A stretch of 64,000 nt of DNA from Adiantum capillus-veneris (GCA_014529385.2 CM043953.1:99021342-99085341), one strand, 5' to 3'; shown: positions 1 to 10,670, counted from the first letter of the stretch. Numbers and translations are program-made. The notes: generated from the sequence alone by a model not told the origin.

Positions 1-1640
1 CTCCAGGTAATCTTTCAAGTTGTGAGAAAGAATAAACTTTTCATTAATAAAGAGAAAAGTGATTTTTCCTACAAGAGAGATTCAATATTTAGGTCACATT
101 ATCTCTAAAGGTGGCACTCGTATGGATCCAACAAAGTTGGAGGTAATAAAAGGATGGCCTAATCCAAGGAATCTACAGGAGGTACAAAGCTTTATAGGTA
201 TGTGTGCATACTATACATGCTTCATAGAAAAATTCTCGCTAATAGCAGGTCCATTACATGACTTAACGAGAAAGAACGTTAAGTAATCATGGAATGCAAA
301 AGTGCAAGAAGATTTTGAGAAGCTTATCTCTCAATGTGTGCTCACACTACTAGATATTTCAAAGCCATTTGAGGTTCAATGTGATGCTTGTGGTTATTGC
401 CTTGGAATTGTTTTGCTTCAAGAAGGGCGTGCCATAGCATATGAGAGTCAAAGAATCAACTCTGATAAGCGAGGATTGGGAAAATACAAAAAAGAGCTAC
501 TAGCTATTCTATATGCCCTAGATACATGGAAACAACATCTCTTGGGGACTCCATTCATCCTACAAATGGATCACAAGCCTCAAGAACTTCATGATGCAAA
601 CCAAGCTCTTCTACAAACATATGAGGTGGGCAAATTTTCTTTTGCAATTTAAATTTCATATTGCTTACATTGTTGGCAAGCACAATCAAGTGGTCGATGC
701 ACTTTCACAACGGCCAAGGGTAAATGTGGTGTCTATAGCAACTCACGATGATCTATCTTTTATGATAGATGAGTACCGAGACTTTAAGTACGTAATTATA
801 GTCTTTGCATTAGGGAAGGAAAAAGAACCATTCACCTTGAAGGATGGTTACCTTCTAAACGGCAATAGGATATGTGTTACTCACCCATACAATAAGAAAG
901 TCATGTATGAATCCCATGCTTCTCATTATGCTAGGCAAAGAAGGATTCCATAATCTACTCTTCAAGGAGTAGAAATGAATTTATGTTGGCCTACCATGAA
1001 AAGTAAACATACCATGAAGAGTATATTTTAAAATGTGTGGTATGCCAAAAGTCAAAATTTGACTGAGGGAAGCACCTTGGATTGTTTCAGTCTCGATAGG
1101 CTTAACAAGAAAACACACTCTATGCCTCTCAAAAAGACTATTAAGGCACATCAAACGGAAACCCTCTTTATATCTCAAATTTTCAAGTATCATGGCTTGT
1201 CAACATTCATAGTGTCGGACAACGATCCTAGAATGACCAATAATTTCTAGAAGGGTCTCTTTGAGAATCTAGGAAGTAGATTAAACTTCTCTTTTGGCCT
1301 ATCATCCACAAACGGATGACCAAAGTAAAATAACTAATCTAATGATTTTTGAATCTACTAAATACCTATGTCATGGGAAGTAGATCAAGGTTCTCAATAG
1401 GAGAAGTACCTACCTCTTATAGAGAATGCGTACAATGACATTGTACATACTTCTATGGGGAAATTAACTTTCAAGGATAAAGAGGAAAGATCCAAAAGTC
1501 CCTTACTATTTAAAGTACACGGGAAGATCTTCACAGTTGATGAATATAGCCAAGACTCTTAAGAATCTTTTCCAAAGATTAAAGAGGTTATATCCATCTC
1601 ACAGCAAAGGCAAAAAGGACTGCTAGCACAAAAGAGCCTT
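1..1640 (+). pseudogene. Ty3/gypsy pol remnant (RT end, RNase H, integrase)
   Basis: Decayed polyprotein of a gypsy retrotransposon, entering from the left window edge. Around 80-280 it reads YLGHIIS followed by the thumb region that precedes RNase H. Around 300-650 is an RNase H domain (FEVQCDACGYCLGIVLLQ, then YKKELLAILYAL). Around 650-720 is the typical domain end GKHNQVVDALSQRP. Integrase follows: an HxxxH-like stretch near 925-940, SDNDPR near 1216-1233 carrying the second catalytic Asp, and weak homology running to about 1640. At least two frameshifts and many stops break the frame, for example the TAA at 284. The internal stops rule out a working enzyme. The 5' part of the element lies outside the window. 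The family is clear, the lineage is not. Confidence 0.85.
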
Positions 1641-3267
1641 ACCCTTTAAGGAAAATGTTTACAAAGGAGCACCACCAAAAGAAGCAATAGTTGCAGACCC
1701 TCCAAAAAAAGAAGATCAAGAAGGAGTAATTCAATCTGAGTCCATCCTATGACATGAAGAAAAGGTATTAAGAAACGATAAGATTATCTGACAATATCTT
1801 ATTAAGTTAAAGAATTACCCTTTTAAAGATGCTAAAGGGATGCAAGGAACCTAGCTTAAGGATAATATGAATCTTTTCAATGCTTACAATGGTGCCTTAA
1901 AGTAAGCATATGAAAATGCATTTTAAATGAACAATGTTTTTGTCTTATAAGACTCATTCTTAGGATCATTTTTGTGGTGACGACGTCTTCCAAACACCAA
2001 GTAGAACTTGTCACTCTAGGAAGTATGATATGGACTAAAGAGAAGACATGCTTGCGGCAGCTACGTCTCCCAAGCACCAAATGGATTAGTCATCCATCTT
2101 GGAATGATGTCATAGGGTAAAAAGGGATCGTCTATCCGCTAAGAAACATGGACTAATGACTAGGCTTTATCTTCTCTACCTCATAGTCGAGGACGACTAT
2201 GATTTCAAGAGAGAGGTAATGCCATAAAATTTAATATCTAACTAACCCAAATGATTTTCTCATATTAAATTGATCATTTAATGTGGGAGAATAAATAGGA
2301 ACAAGAGTTAGAATAGAGACATGTGCTTCTAGACCTAGCAAGGGACCAAAAGGAGAGATGGTTCCATCTCAATAGGGATCCAAAAGGAGACGGTCTACAA
2401 AAGAGCAATGTGTAATAAGTGCTTCTAGACTTATCTCGGTAGAGGACAAAAAGGAGAGATGGTTGCATCTCAACAGGGGTCCAAAAGGAGATGGTCTACC
2501 AAAGAGAAATGTGCAATAAGGGCTTCTAGACTTATGTCAATAAGAACCAAGAGGAGAGATGGCTGCATCTCAATAGGGATCCAAAAGGAGATAGTCTATC
2601 AAAGAGCAACGTGCATCTAATGGAGCCTAAAAGACCTTAGGGTTATCTTCATCAAAGACCTCCAATGGTTAGTGTTAAAAGTCCTTTGACCTTAGGCAAG
2701 CTAGGGCTGTGATTGAGGTGGGAGCCCTACCTAGGCTTGAGGTGCTTGTCGTGCTTGCTGACTAAGGTGCTTGTCATGCTTGATGAGGAAGGTGCTTAAG
2801 AAGATTCCCATGCATGGGGGGTAAGGTGCTTGAGCCAAAAAGAGACCCTACAAAGGAGGGGGAAGCCCCAAAGTTAGGGGAATCTTTGAATTAACCTCCC
2901 ACTCACCCAAAGGGCACCCCCTTTCTCAAGGGGCACATGGACACATGTCAAGCTCTCCCTATGCTTAGCCACATGGTGTGCTTGAATCCTATTGGCTTGG
3001 CTAAAGAGGGGTCCATTGAGTTTCTAGTTCAATTCAACAAATATCTAGATATTTTCAAGCTCTCTCTCTCTCTCAAAGAGGTAAGGAGAACACTTGTCCT
3101 AATGCTACCCATGTTGCTTGAAATGCATTATGCATGTGATTGGCTAGGCTTAGAGGGGTCCAATGAGCTTCAAGCTTGAGCAAAATGGAGGGGTCGACCA
3201 AAGTAAGCAAGGGGTGTGCTTGGGAATATACACCCTGTTACACACTCATTTTACACACATTCTCACT
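1641..3267. other. Non-coding stretch between two gypsy elements
   Basis: No convincing gene. It probably includes the 3' untranslated region and perhaps an LTR of the upstream gypsy remnant, but I could not find a second copy in the window to fix LTR borders. It holds a roughly 100-bp tandem repeat (listed separately). It also has a diverged repeat near 1975-2110 with two related phrases about 75 bp apart around ACGTCTTCCAA and ACGTCTCCCAA, and repeated AAGGTGCTTG phrases near 2730-2830. Confidence 0.5.
2320..2612. repeat. Tandem repeat, about 100-bp unit, three diverged copies
   Basis: Three consecutive units share GCTTCTAGAC at 2325, 2421 and 2522, AGGAGAGATG at 2351, 2452 and 2552, and a following CAAAAGGAGAYGGTCTA phrase. 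The spacing is 96-102 bp. Within each unit a shorter phrase (AAAAGGAGA) occurs twice, so the unit itself may be a dimer. No coding potential is evident. Confidence 0.8.
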
Positions 3268-3272
3268 TGGTG

Positions 3273-3649
3273 TGTTGACAGGCATATCAGAATGTCAATT
3301 TAGTAGTTAGTCGGATATAGTTCATCAGATATAGTTACTCGGATCATAGTTAGTCGGATGCTGTTTAAATCGGATATTTAACAGTTATGATATATCAAGA
3401 CTGAGGTTGTTATTACCAGTCTGTTGTATGGTGGTTATAAGTCAGAGTTGAGATAGCGCAGTGGTATTCAGAGATGTTGTAGCTCTTCTTGATGAATGAA
3501 GCACTCTTGTCATCTTAATTCTGAGTTATCAATTTCTTTTATCTCTTACCTTCAGTATGATGTTAGTACTTCTGTGTATTATTTCCGAGTTATGAGTTGT
3601 TGAAAGATTTGTGATGTATTAGTATTTTCTGTGTTGATGAACCACAACA
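3273..3649 (+). repeat. 5' LTR (377 bp)
   Basis: Direct repeat of 8400-8790, with the same start (TGTTGACAGG) and end (AACCACAACA). Internally it carries repeated TCGGATATAGTT phrases, near 3310-3360, which account for the length difference between the LTRs. The 3' LTR has one extra unit of about 14 bp. Confidence 0.92.
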
Positions 3650-3653
3650 CATT

Positions 3654-3671
3654 TGGCGATCCTGCGGGTTC
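3654..3671 (+). other. Primer-binding site
   Basis: Begins with TGG four bases after the LTR end and reads TGGCGATCCTGCGGGTTC. Its complement would end in CCA, as expected for pairing with a tRNA 3' end. I cannot name the tRNA. Position directly behind the 5' LTR is the main support. Confidence 0.6.
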
Positions 3672-3747
3672 AGTTCTCGTGGCTGAGGACGTATGCAGTT
3701 ATCAGGTATTATTCTTCGGTTCATGAATCTCATTCTGGTGATAATGC

Positions 3748-5094
3748 ATGTCTGAGCGAGGTAGAAGACACTCTCGCATATATTACACACGGGCTCAAGC
3801 CAGAGCAGGCAATATAGATCCATTCCACTATGAGGATGTGATTGTTGATGAAGAAACTGATCCACCACCTCAAGAACGGTTGGTAAATTCTGGGGAAGAG
3901 GGTTCTGGAGCAGCAGAGGACAGGGCAGTGAGGCAACTTGTGGGGGCACTACTCTTGACAGGAGGACCTGCACAAAGTAGAAGGCGACTCCAATTTGACC
4001 CATTGAGGGGATCTAGCAGGCAAAGACCTGTAAGAATCCCAAATCCCATTCCTATGGCTCAACCACCTCCTAATCCGCAGATTAAATCTGCCAAATTCAG
4101 AGGGAAGCCCAAAGAGGATGCAGATTGTCATGTAGCACAATCTGAAACCCATTGGCAAGCAAGTGGATACCAGGTGATGTTTCCAGATCCTATAAAATTA
4201 CAGCAATTTGCAGCTACCTTGGAAGGCAAGGCCATGAGCTGGTTCAGCCAATATGGAATGGCTCACTTTCCTACTTATGCTGCACTTAGTTTGGCTTTTC
4301 TACAAAGATTTCGGAAGGAGAAAACTCCTACATATATTTTAAGCAAGTTACGACGCATCAAACAGGGGACAATGTTGGTAGAAGATTTTGCTCAGAGATT
4401 TAGAATATTTGTTGAGAGATTGCAGGGAAATGAAAGGCCAACTAATGAAATGTTGGCAGGCTACTTTCTCAAAGGATTGAGGAGTGGTATTAAAAATGCA
4501 GTGGCTAGCATTGACATTGGAGGAGGTTTTGATAATTTGGTATAGGCTGCTTCCAGAGTTGAGAAGAGGATGGGAATGACAAAGTCTAGTAAGAGAGGTG
4601 ACAAGGAATCGGAAACAGGTTCAGAATCAGATACATCTTCTTCTGAAGAATCGGATACTGGTAGTTCATCTGATGAGGAGGAAATGAAGAAAAAGAAGAG
4701 TCCTAAGAAGAAGAAGAAGGACAAAACAGGGGGTGAAGTTGATATAGTTCAGCAATTAAAGAGTATTGGCTATTCAGTCATAGCACCTAAAGAGAAAAGG
4801 TACTGTGAGATTTGTGAAAGAGATGGACACACCACTGCTCAATGCTGGTACAACCCTAAACAAAGGGGTAAAACAGGTACAGGTGCTGGACGGGGTACTA
4901 CTTCAACAGAGGCAAATCAGGTGGCTTCATTTAGAGGAAGACCTCCTGGACAGGGATTTCAGAGGGGACCTGGAAGAAACCAGGATAATAACCAAAGAAG
5001 GCCTCAAGGAGTTATGCCTTGTAAGGGATGCAAGTACATTCTAGTAGCTACTGATCTGTACAAAGTGGGTGGAAGCTGTGGCACTGAAAGATAA
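3748..5094 (+). pseudogene. gag: gag polyprotein (capsid plus zinc knuckle), truncated into integrase
   Basis: Structural protein of the gypsy element, which would form the cytoplasmic particle. The first 265 codons end at a TAG (4543-4545), and the same frame continues to 5094, so one stop splits the gene. A proline-rich linker (about residues 100-120) precedes the capsid-like region (AKFRGKPKEDA, then FLQRFRKEKTP). An acidic Ser/Glu and Lys tract follows near 4600-4730. A single CX2CX4HX4C knuckle (CEICERDGHTTAQC) lies at 4804-4845. Around 5025-5045 the sequence jumps from a gag tail into the integrase phrase YILVATD, then loses frame. Protease, RT and RNase H, expected in between, are missing. 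Confidence 0.88.
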
Positions 5095-6040
5095 CAAAGC
5101 TCAGAGTGTGGAAAAGTTCTTGTATCACAACATTATGACAAGGTTTGGATGTCCAGTAGAGTTGGTCAGTGATAGAGGTACACATTTTTTGAATGAAGTG
5201 ATTTCTGAGTTAACAAAAACCCACATGATAATGCATAAGAAATCTATAGCTTACCATCCCCAAGCTAATGGACAGGCTGAGAGTACTAATAAGACTCTTA
5301 TAAAGATTCTGAAAAAGATTGTACAAGAGAATAAGAGGGATTGGGATGTAAAGCTGGATTCTGCCCTGTGGTCATTCAGAACAGCTTTCAAGGTAACAAC
5401 AGGTATGACCCCATTCCGATTGGTGTATGGCTTGGAAGCTGTAGTACCAATGGAGTTTGTGGTACCTAGTTTGAGGATTACTGCTGAGAAGATGATTCCA
5501 AAGTTGTCAGTTCAGCATAGAAGCAAGTATTTAATGCAGCTAGAAGAAGACAGGTTGATCAGCTCCTATATAACAGAAGTCATTCAGAGAAGAAGGAAAG
5601 CCTGGGTCAGCATGAATGTCAAGTTTAAGGTTTTCCAGGTAGGTGACTGGGTAATGCTTTACAACTCAAGGTTAGGTCCCCATCCTGGGAAGCTTAATTT
5701 AAGGTACAAGGGGCCATATCAGATTATCACAGACCTAGGTCAAGGAACTTTTATTGTAACAGATGTTTTTGCCACAAGGGTAGAGAAACCTGTTAATGGA
5801 TTCAAGTTAAAAAAATTTCAAGGCAAGCCACCCCATTTAGATTGGCTCAAACCTACTATACCAGAGGTTGCATTTTGTCAAATGGTGGAGTTCTCTTCCG
5901 GTACTATGGACCAGGATACTGTTGATCAATCATCAGCGTACACAGGCTTTGCATTCAGGTCAGGGATCGGATTGTACTACATCGGAGTTTGTTGGCTCGG
6001 AGTCTACTGGGTTCGGAGTTCACCTGATCCGATTACTTAA
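5069..6040 (+). CDS. Integrase, C-terminal two thirds
   Basis: DDE integrase of the gypsy element, which would insert the cDNA into chromosomes. The frame starts inside the catalytic core after the first Asp. The second Asp is in VSDRGTHF (about residue 34) and the catalytic Glu in NGQAESTNK (about residue 75). Then come the LWSFRTAFK and TPFRLVYG blocks shared by gypsy integrases, and a GPY/F-type C-terminal module (LRYKGPYQI, about residues 213-221). The HHCC zinc finger and first Asp are lost with the upstream deletion, so the enzyme should be inactive although 323 codons remain open. The final residues after about 280 look like readthrough into untranslated sequence. A frameshift near 5045-5060 separates it from the upstream gag fusion. 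Confidence 0.88.
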   Translation: MEAVALKDNKAQSVEKFLYHNIMTRFGCPVELVSDRGTHFLNEVISELTKTHMIMHKKSIAYHPQANGQAESTNKTLIKILKKIVQENKRDWDVKLDSALWSFRTAFKVTTGMTPFRLVYGLEAVVPMEFVVPSLRITAEKMIPKLSVQHRSKYLMQLEEDRLISSYITEVIQRRRKAWVSMNVKFKVFQVGDWVMLYNSRLGPHPGKLNLRYKGPYQIITDLGQGTFIVTDVFATRVEKPVNGFKLKKFQGKPPHLDWLKPTIPEVAFCQMVEFSSGTMDQDTVDQSSAYTGFAFRSGIGLYYIGVCWLGVYWVRSSPDPIT

Positions 6041-6185
6041 ACAATGTTTAAATTTCAAATTTTGCGTCGAAAAGGGTGCAAAGTTCCTTCCACTTAACAT
6101 CATCATACGAATAAGGGACGACATCATTTCCTCACACACTTTTAGAGGCCTTAGTGCTTGTGCGATTCACGTAAGTAGCGCGCGC

Positions 6186-7556
6186 ATGCGTACTCCACAA
6201 CTTGCTAAGCTTTCTCCTACTTTTGCTTCCGCTATGCCTAAGCCTAAACCTATTTCTGTCATGCAACCATCGCCGGAAGATGAGCAAGGAGAAGTTGGTA
6301 AGCTGCGCCCTCGCAGAAAAGGAGTAGTGCGCAAAGTTGATGTATCTGACCTAGAAGACGAGGTCGACGTGCTACCTGAAGAAGAATCAGCACCAATGTC
6401 ATCAAGAAAAATGCTACAAAGTTTAATGGAGCCTTTCACTGATTTCAGGGTGGAAATTGACTGTCAGGCAGAACGGAATGAGAAGTGGTTGAAGGCAACA
6501 TGTTTATATGAATTTGCTACTCTACCTTGGGGCCAGTGGAAAGGGAACATTTATGCAAAAACGCAAATGGAGCTATTACGAAAATCCAAAGGTGCCATTT
6601 ATGAGAAGGTACATCTTAGTCCAGGTGTGGTAGCTCAGGTATTTCAGCTTCCCTTTACCTCTGTTACTGCAGTACCAAAATGTTCAGATGAAGATCTGAA
6701 AAAAGAATTTGGACCAAGAGAAGGAGGTAGGCAGTACTTTATGTTGAAGAATGTAGAGTATTTGAGGAGAGAACAACTGAAATGGTTTTTGGAAAGAGTT
6801 TGTTTTCTAGCTAAATGTGATTACATGTCTAAGGAAAATTGGGCACCACTGTATTTTGCTGAAAATGGGGGGAAGGTCAGTTGGGCACATTGGGTGTATG
6901 ATAGGATTCATGCAGAAGTCTTTACCTCGGATAGGAGAAAGACCCAGTTGAGTAGCAAATTAGCAGCATTTCTGTCTGCTTTGTTTGCTTTTGCTCAGAA
7001 AGTTGATGTAGGGGAGGTCACAGTTCCTCTCATTACTCCTATCAATGTGGTCAGTCTTGGGCCGGAACAGGGGAGAATATCTGACAAAGCAGAGTTCTAT
7101 AAAAGCGTGGATGAAAAGCTGAGGACTATACAGGATTTTATTGAAGCAGGATACACTGAGGATGAGGCCAAGATGGCATTGGCTAGTCATGAGCAAACAC
7201 TGCTTATGGGGAATTTGCTCAAGAGTTTGGATGTTGAGACACAAACTCCTAGTAGGGTTATAGGCAAAACTTTTAACATGCCCAAAAAGAGGAAGCTCGA
7301 TAGTGGTTTGCCTGAAGTGGCCAAATCATTAGATTTCTCTCCAGCTGGTCCTAGTACTTTTACTAAATCTGATTTGCTTATTTCTGATGTACGAACAGCT
7401 CTAAAGATGTTGCAGGAATTACAGGGATTTGTAAGGTATCAACAACACAATATGGAGGAGCAATTACAAAATATAGCTGAATCTGGTATATCTAAAGCAA
7501 TGCTGCACCAACAGTCGGAGTTGGTGGAATCCTTGAAGCAGGAATTGGTAGAGTAG
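6186..7556 (+). CDS. Accessory ORF: unknown protein with nuclear localisation motif and coiled coil (N-terminal part)
   Basis: Long ORF between integrase and the 3' LTR, the place where env-like or extra ORFs sit in some plant gypsy elements. I chose ATG 6186 because the upstream in-frame sequence overlaps integrase in another frame; the open frame itself reaches back to an ATG at 5868. The first 60 codons are basic and proline-rich, then acidic. Residues about 80-290 form a globular region rich in Trp and Phe that I do not recognise. At 7281-7298 is PKKRKLD, close to the SV40-type monopartite nuclear signal (residue about 366). From about residue 395 there is a heptad-rich coiled coil. There are no membrane segments, which argues against an envelope protein. 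It ends at a TAG, but the frame continues downstream. Confidence 0.75.
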   Translation: MRTPQLAKLSPTFASAMPKPKPISVMQPSPEDEQGEVGKLRPRRKGVVRKVDVSDLEDEVDVLPEEESAPMSSRKMLQSLMEPFTDFRVEIDCQAERNEKWLKATCLYEFATLPWGQWKGNIYAKTQMELLRKSKGAIYEKVHLSPGVVAQVFQLPFTSVTAVPKCSDEDLKKEFGPREGGRQYFMLKNVEYLRREQLKWFLERVCFLAKCDYMSKENWAPLYFAENGGKVSWAHWVYDRIHAEVFTSDRRKTQLSSKLAAFLSALFAFAQKVDVGEVTVPLITPINVVSLGPEQGRISDKAEFYKSVDEKLRTIQDFIEAGYTEDEAKMALASHEQTLLMGNLLKSLDVETQTPSRVIGKTFNMPKKRKLDSGLPEVAKSLDFSPAGPSTFTKSDLLISDVRTALKMLQELQGFVRYQQHNMEEQLQNIAESGISKAMLHQQSELVESLKQELVE

Positions 7557-7577
7557 AGGGAGAAACATCAATAAGAG

Positions 7578-8309
7578 ATGCAGGATCAGCTGAAACTACA
7601 TCAACAAGAGATAGCAAAGGTTAAGCTCTCTTTGGGAATGTTTCAAGAATGGACTAAGGAATCGGAAGGCAGAGTCAATTTTGAGTTGGATCAGGTGTCT
7701 GGCAGAAATACAGAGTTGCAGGTGGAGAATGAAATGTTACAACAAAGGTTGAAACCTTTGGAAACTTTGGAAAAGCAGGTATTAGCCCAAGAAGATATCA
7801 ATGTTTCTGGAGTACTCATGGATGAAGGGGATCTTAATCTGGTAAGGCAACAATTGGTTGAATGTTTGGAAAGCAATGAGAGAAAGGCTGACCTTAGTTA
7901 TCAAGTATCCCTATGAGGCTGTGAGATCAGGCTTCATCAGTTCTCATGAAGCTACCTTATTAGAGACAGTTGAATCTCTGAAGAAAGAAAAGATGTTTAT
8001 CAGGAGCAGATTCAGGAGTTCAAGGATAAACAGTTGCAGGTGGATGAAGAATCTATGGTACAAGGTGGTTCTGCACTTAAAAAACTAGTGCATGTTTCTA
8101 TTCAAACATTACAAGCTGCTGAGGAAATTCAGAAGTCAAGTGGAGAAGCTTTGCCAATGGAGGTTGAATATCAGAAGGAGCTTCCAGATGCTGCAAATAT
8201 TGAAGTTCCAGAACTCAGTGCAGCAAAGAATGAGGAGACTGTGGTGACTACAATCCAAGAAGTTGATACTGAAACAGTTCTCAAAGATATGTTTTCAAGT
8301 TTAGGATGA
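7578..8309 (+). pseudogene. Accessory ORF, coiled-coil C-terminal continuation
   Basis: Continuation of the ORF above in the same frame, after stops at 7554-7556 (TAG) and at about 7572 (TAA). It is rich in Glu, Gln, Leu and Lys, with long heptad stretches (QDQLKLHQQEIAKVKLSL, then VENEMLQQRLKPLETLEKQV). A shift moves the coding frame by one near 7905, and it returns to the original frame near 7990, where QEQIQEFKDKQLQVDEES resumes. It ends at 8309, about 90 bp before the 3' LTR. Without the lesions the whole ORF would be about 700 codons. Function unknown; nuclear, oligomeric protein is inferred. Confidence 0.7.
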
Positions 8310-8399
8310 TCAGGAATTCTTTTGTCTATTTCTTACTAATCAAGGGATATGTGGATTCAAGTCAGATTTCAGAGAAATCCACCACCGGGCTGTGCCATG

Positions 8400-8790
8400 T
8401 GTTGACAGGCATATCAGAATGTCAATTTAGTAGCTAGTCGGATATAGTTCATCAGATATAGTTCATCGGATATAGTTAGTCAGATCATAGTTAGTCGGAT
8501 GCTGTTTAAATCGGATATTTAGCAGTTATGATATATCAAGATTGAGGTTGTTATTACTAGTCTGTTGTATGGTGGTTATAAGTCGGAGTTGTGATAGTAT
8601 AGTGGTATTCAGAGATGTTGTAGCTCTTCTTGATGAATGAAGCACTCTTGTCATCTTAATTCTGAGTTATCAATTTCTTTTATCTCTTACCTTCAGTATG
8701 ATGTTAGTACTTCTGTGTATTATTTCCGAGTTATGAGTTGCTGAAAGATTTGTGATGTATTAGTATTTTCTGTGTTGATGAACCACAACA
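8400..8790 (+). repeat. 3' LTR (391 bp)
   Basis: Second copy of the 3273-3649 LTR in the same orientation, with a handful of substitutions and one extra short TCATCGGATATAG-type unit. Followed by CGGTG, matching TGGTG before the 5' LTR except for one base. Confidence 0.92.
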
Positions 8791-8795
8791 CGGTG

Positions 8796-9281
8796 AAAGT
8801 AGAGAAACTCCACCTCCTTCTCCAAGCTTGTTGAGAAGTGAGAGCCTACACCAACACTCTTGGCTATGGAATGCAGATCCAACCGAGAGCCATGCTTCAA
8901 TGCTTAAGCTTGCTGTCTTCCATCTTCATTACTATGCTATTATGTATGCCAACAAGAAGAGTGATGATAAGTGAGGAACTATTTATTTCTCCTATGGAAT
9001 GTTTCTTCTTCCTCTTCCCTACCCTCATTCCCTGCTAGCTCTCTCCACCTTGAGACTGAGGCTAGGGATGGTTAATGCTTTTACAAAGTTTATGTTATGC
9101 TCATGATGCATGAAGCTTTCCATCTTCATAACATCACCAAAGTCACAAGGAACACAAAGATTGTATTATACCAAGTCTCTCTTTATGAGAAAATCTATAA
9201 TGAAAAAGCCTATTGGAGGGGGGACCGGCTCCACATAAATTCGGTCCTCAATTGTTGTCAAGTTCTCTAATTCTCTCTCTC

Positions 9282-9313
<32 letters not shown>

Positions 9314-9448
9314 AAAATTATTGTTCATGCCAAGTCAATTAAGTACTATGGTTATGCTGCTACTACAAACTAAGTTCACCCACTATGCTCACAAAGTAAT
9401 CTCACAAAAGTGCTTTTTCTTATTTCCTAATTCCACTACTCTAAACGT
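8796..9448. other. Non-coding flank with (TC)n microsatellite
   Basis: No gene supported. A (TC)n run with one interruption occupies about 9271-9313. Downstream, 9443-9460 is the point where homology to the minus-strand LINE fragment stops. Confidence 0.5.
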
Positions 9449-10096
9449 TCATAGGCCATTTCCATTACAATCTTGACATTCTTTATCAAACCACCTTTTG
9501 CATGATCTATCTTTGTTGATACCATGGAGATGCTTTATGGCAAAGTATTCTTCTACAAAAGAAAAAATAACTTTCTTGAAAGCTTCCCATTTAGTTTTCA
9601 ATGGTGTATCATATTGAAGCTTTGTCATCCATAACTTTTTCTCAACCATTTCAATGTACATTGGTGCCCATTTGAAATCCATACATAGTGATAATTTCGC
9701 TTCACTTTGACTGAGATTATCAGGCTTGGTTGCTTCTCCACATGCAAGGTCAATACATAAGGTCCAATGGTTTGATTTTGGGGTCCATTGACCAAACATA
9801 AAACTCTTTATGCGATACATGATGGCTTCGGAGAGTAGCATATAGTCAATCACACTATCCTCATTATGTTTTCTACATGTAAATTCATTGGTTCCACTCC
9901 ATTGTCAACAAGAATACATGTACTATTCCACATGTGTAAAGGTAACTTTCCATAGTGATCCCGCTCTTTCCCATCCACCATTGAAGTAGGATCATACAAG
10001 TGAACTTCCTCCAGCTCCCTTGAAATGCATGGCATATCAAAATTGTTGAGTATCATGTCGCAATGTTTTTGTGCAAGCATTCATATCCCCAAATAC
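9449..10096 (-). pseudogene. LINE-1 ORF2 fragment: second half of the endonuclease domain
   Basis: Part of a LINE endonuclease/RT protein, read on the minus strand from 10096 down. It opens with FGDMNA, the metal-binding Asp/Asn motif of AP-type endonucleases. It then passes the DYMLLSEAI block and the degenerate SDH-like block (KSNHWTLCIDL) and stops near KECQDC. The same blocks occur in LINE-3 at 18825-19440. One frame break lies near 9850. At 10096 it abuts a copia LTR, and the last five bases AATAC are the target duplication. Its 5' continuation is at 33720-34116 in the opposite orientation, where the sequence stops exactly at GTATT inside the same codon block. Confidence 0.85.
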
Positions 10097-10670
10097 TGTT
10101 GGGATAAAGGTGCTATGCTTTTTTTCTGGCTAGATGTCCTGTGTCTGACCGCCCACCCACTGTGTATACACATTTCCTTATTCTTTCTGCACATAAGAAT
10201 AAGGAGCACCTCACTCACACTGAGTCACTTCCTAAGGTTTCTCCACCCACATCTCTTGTGCTTCTCTCCTTCCCTGTACGCACCGCACTATGCACGCACG
10301 CATGCATCTGCACACATGCGCACTCACAAGTGGCATCTGCACACATGCGCACTCACAAGTGGCATCACAGCTATGATGGCGAACAACACGTGCGCGACGG
10401 CTTCCAGGCAAGACGGAAAGCGGCGGAGCTCGACTATGGCGGCTTGAGCTTGGCGGCGATGGAGAGATCAAGAAAGCTCAAAAGCTTTGTGAGAATACAA
10501 TGGGAGCTTGTGGACTCAGCTGAGAGTGATGTATGCTCATGTGGAAGCTCATAAGTCAGTGTGTAAGTGAAGGTGCTGTCTTAAAAACTGTGTGTGCAAC
10601 AACACTGTTTTCAGATTTTTTTTTCTCCTTGTAGAAGACATATCTGAATATTCTTCCCAATGTGCCCATA
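10097..10670 (+). mobile_element. Ty1/copia element, 5' piece: LTR, primer site and leader
   Basis: LTR at 10097-10328 starts TGTTGGGATAAAGG and ends ACTCACA. It matches 34117-34346, which is in reverse orientation. A 29-bp unit at its end is duplicated (10304-10332, 10333-10361), so the border could also be 10357. TGGCATCACAGC at 10360-10371 differs at two positions from the initiator-Met site TGGTATCAGAGC used by most plant copia elements. The leader runs to 10670, where a larger LTR interrupts it after CCATA. The rest of this element is at 34117-37076 on the other strand. Confidence 0.85.

Larger units (their letters stand above)
3273..8790 (+). mobile_element. Ty3/gypsy LTR retrotransposon with pol deletion and an extra 3' ORF
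   Basis: Complete LTR element of about 5.5 kb. The LTRs at both ends start TGTTG and end CAACA, giving 5-bp inverted termini. Flanks are TGGTG (3268-3272) and CGGTG (8791-8795), a 5-bp target-site duplication with one mismatch. Inside, in order on the plus strand, are a primer-binding site, gag with one zinc knuckle, the second half of an integrase, and a long accessory ORF of about 700 codons. Protease, reverse transcriptase, RNase H and the integrase N-terminus are absent, so it could only move with help from another element. No polypurine tract is obvious before the 3' LTR. Confidence 0.9.

Noticed and set aside
2320-2612. CRISPR-like spaced repeats
   Set aside because: The repeat unit is about 100 bp without unique spacers, in a eukaryotic transposon context. 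No CRISPR array is present in the window.
6000-8309. Envelope-like gene after integrase
   Set aside because: No signal peptide, no hydrophobic membrane segment and no furin-like site seen. A nuclear motif and coiled coil argue against an envelope.
10141-10554. 137-codon frame with Cys/His-rich stretch
   Set aside because: It lies across the copia LTR and its 29-bp duplication. The apparent His/Cys repeats come from the CA-rich LTR end.
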